From Undibacterium_A arcticum (GTDB lineage Bacteria; Pseudomonadota; Gammaproteobacteria; Burkholderiales; Burkholderiaceae_D): DNA of 64,000 bases. Below are positions 62,897 through 64,000 of the stretch, in pieces. The translations under genes and the position numbers were made by a program. The stretch lies in assembly GCF_042660705.1 (NCBI RefSeq), contig NZ_JBHSUQ010000001.1. One strand, given 5' to 3'. Within the stretch, counting starts at the first letter, position 1. Every line of letters starts with the position of its first letter. A model generated the notes under the pieces. That model saw nothing but the letters and a program-made list of their open reading frames with translations, ran no database searches and was not told the origin of the DNA.

Positions 62897-64000
62897 GTAG
62901 TGTCCCAACGTTCGTCATAGGAGAGTGAGCTGAATTTGCTCACTTCGCACATCATATTTTTCGATGGGTGGTGCAAGTAGTTGATTTATTGGGGTTGTTT
63001 CAAACATGGTTAGGCTCAGGATTTGTAGGATTTCGTAAAGGCTGTGAGGCAAATGCAGACGTTTTTGACGATGGCGATGAGAACGTAAGTAGCGACCGCG
63101 ATCCATATCTGCGTCTTGACGGCATTCTCGCTGGTCCCCAAGAAAGCTTTGACGCGCAAATGTTGCTTGATCCATTTGAAGAACAATTCGACTTGCCAGC
63201 GTTGCTTGTAAAGTGCCGCGATCATCTCTGGCTTGAGGGCGAAATTGTTGGTCAGGAAGGTGATGCGTTTCCCGGTTTCGTCCTTGACTACGACGCGCCG
63301 CAGCGTCGCCGGATAGTCCTTGCTCGAATAAAAAACCGTCAAAACGCCCGTTTGATCGCACATGACGTTGGTCGTGGTTCGATCGACAGGATGCGAATAT
63401 CGCCGTTTGAACTTGGTATTGCTTTTGGTTCTTGTGACAAAGAAGGCGTTCATCGTATGCAGCTTGTAGAGCCGGCCGAAATCCAGATAGCCGCGATCCA
63501 TCAGGTAGTACGCGCCGGGCTCGATCGCCAGATCGTCGAGGATATTGACCTCGTGGGTCTTGCCATCGGTGATGTGAATGAAGCTGGGGATCGAGCCGCG
63601 CAGATCGAGCAACGTGTGCAATTTGATTGCCGCCTTGGCCGATCGAAACGGTGCCCAGGGATACACCGACAGACACAGATCGATCGTCGTGGCGTCGAAT
63701 GCGTACACCGTCGCGTCCAGGTCCACGCCGAACGGTTCGCTGGCATACAGCGGCCGTGCCATCGCGATCAAATGCTGAGCAAAGTCGGCATAGATTTGCC
63801 AGGGTCGCGTCGCGTTCGCGTTGGCCAGCGTATTGCGAGAAATCGTCGAGCATCGAAAACCCATGTGGTACAGCCGATGTGCTTGTGCGCGCAAATTGAC
63901 TTCGATGTCGCGCAGCGACTCCCGATAGGTCAACTGCGCAAACGCCATGGCGAAGAACTGATCCAGACAGGAAAAGTCCTTGACCTTGTGTTCGCCCCGA
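62897..64000 (-). mobile_element. IS4-family insertion sequence (runs off the window)
   Basis: The junction with the ceramidase-like gene lies near 62897, where 'tagtgtcccaacg' begins; the exact end cannot be fixed without the other terminus. It carries an IS4-family transposase and continues past 64000. Confidence 0.8.
63016..64000 (-). CDS. IS4-family transposase (5' end outside window)
   Basis: The frame continues upstream of the usual Met as EHKVKDFSCLDQFFAMAFAQLTYRESLRDIE, the DUF4372-type N-terminus, so the true start lies beyond 64000. DDE core: Asp in YAFDATTIDLC, second Asp in YYLMDRGYLDFGRL, and the IS4 signature with Glu in YKQRWQVELFFKWIKQHLRVKAFLG. The frame looks intact to its stop at 63016. 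Confidence 0.92.
   Translation of the reverse strand, partial: RGEHKVKDFSCLDQFFAMAFAQLTYRESLRDIEVNLRAQAHRLYHMGFRCSTISRNTLANANATRPWQIYADFAQHLIAMARPLYASEPFGVDLDATVYAFDATTIDLCLSVYPWAPFRSAKAAIKLHTLLDLRGSIPSFIHITDGKTHEVNILDDLAIEPGAYYLMDRGYLDFGRLYKLHTMNAFFVTRTKSNTKFKRRYSHPVDRTTTNVMCDQTGVLTVFYSSKDYPATLRRVVVKDETGKRITFLTNNFALKPEMIAALYKQRWQVELFFKWIKQHLRVKAFLGTSENAVKTQIWIAVATYVLIAIVKNVCICLTAFTKSYKS

Overview
The window looks like a chromosomal segment of a betaproteobacterium of order Burkholderiales, most likely an Oxalobacteraceae relative (Janthinobacterium, Herminiimonas, Massilia or Collimonas type). This rests on the rRNA operon layout, the pilin and lipase/foldase proteins, the 'HCDCDCFYA' variant of DinB and a GC-rich core. 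All calls were made by eye, without database searches.

Region by region. (1) 1-11,460: two complete rRNA operons (16S, tRNA-Ile, tRNA-Ala, 23S, 5S) in direct tandem on the minus strand, with only about 80 bp between the 5S of one and the promoter of the next. (2) 11.7-16.6 kb: a small membrane protein, a sensor kinase with a NarL-type regulator and a lone receiver protein, a BON lipoprotein, and an apparently SOS-controlled (perfect LexA box) pair of unknown genes. (3) 16.7-31.6 kb: ordinary core genes, including a diheme cytochrome c, an OmpA lipoprotein, an M13 peptidase, prolyl aminopeptidase, RdgC and a flavoprotein. (4) 32-39.5 kb: a minor-pilin operon pilE-fimT-pilV-pilW-pilX-pilY1, with an unusual repeat insert in PilY1. 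(5) 39.8-52.7 kb: tRNAs, lipase with its foldase, a TetR regulator, dinB, slyX, cupin, Rep helicase, a berberine-bridge-type FAD oxidase and a polyamine-binding protein.

(6) 53.5-64 kb is accessory and the most interesting part. It reads as a degenerate chromosomal integron. Two copies of an attI/integrase-promoter module (55,871-56,100 and 59,785-60,190) each end in a truncated, broken intI reading rightwards. Single-gene cassettes (cupin, SRPBCC, PHB depolymerase, ion channel, RBBP9-like hydrolase, AlbA_2 protein, VOC, DinB-fold, LysE, ceramidase) read leftwards, and several are separated by attC-like sites of 57-105 bp. An IS630-family element splits one cassette gene and an IS4-family element truncates another.

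Data quality: at least ten genes carry one- or two-base frameshifts, nearly all in short A/T runs. The two rRNA operons differ mainly in homopolymer length, and one universally conserved 23S position is wrong in both copies. I therefore treat most core-gene frameshifts as probable sequencing errors, while the integron-region damage (intI, IS insertions) looks genuine.
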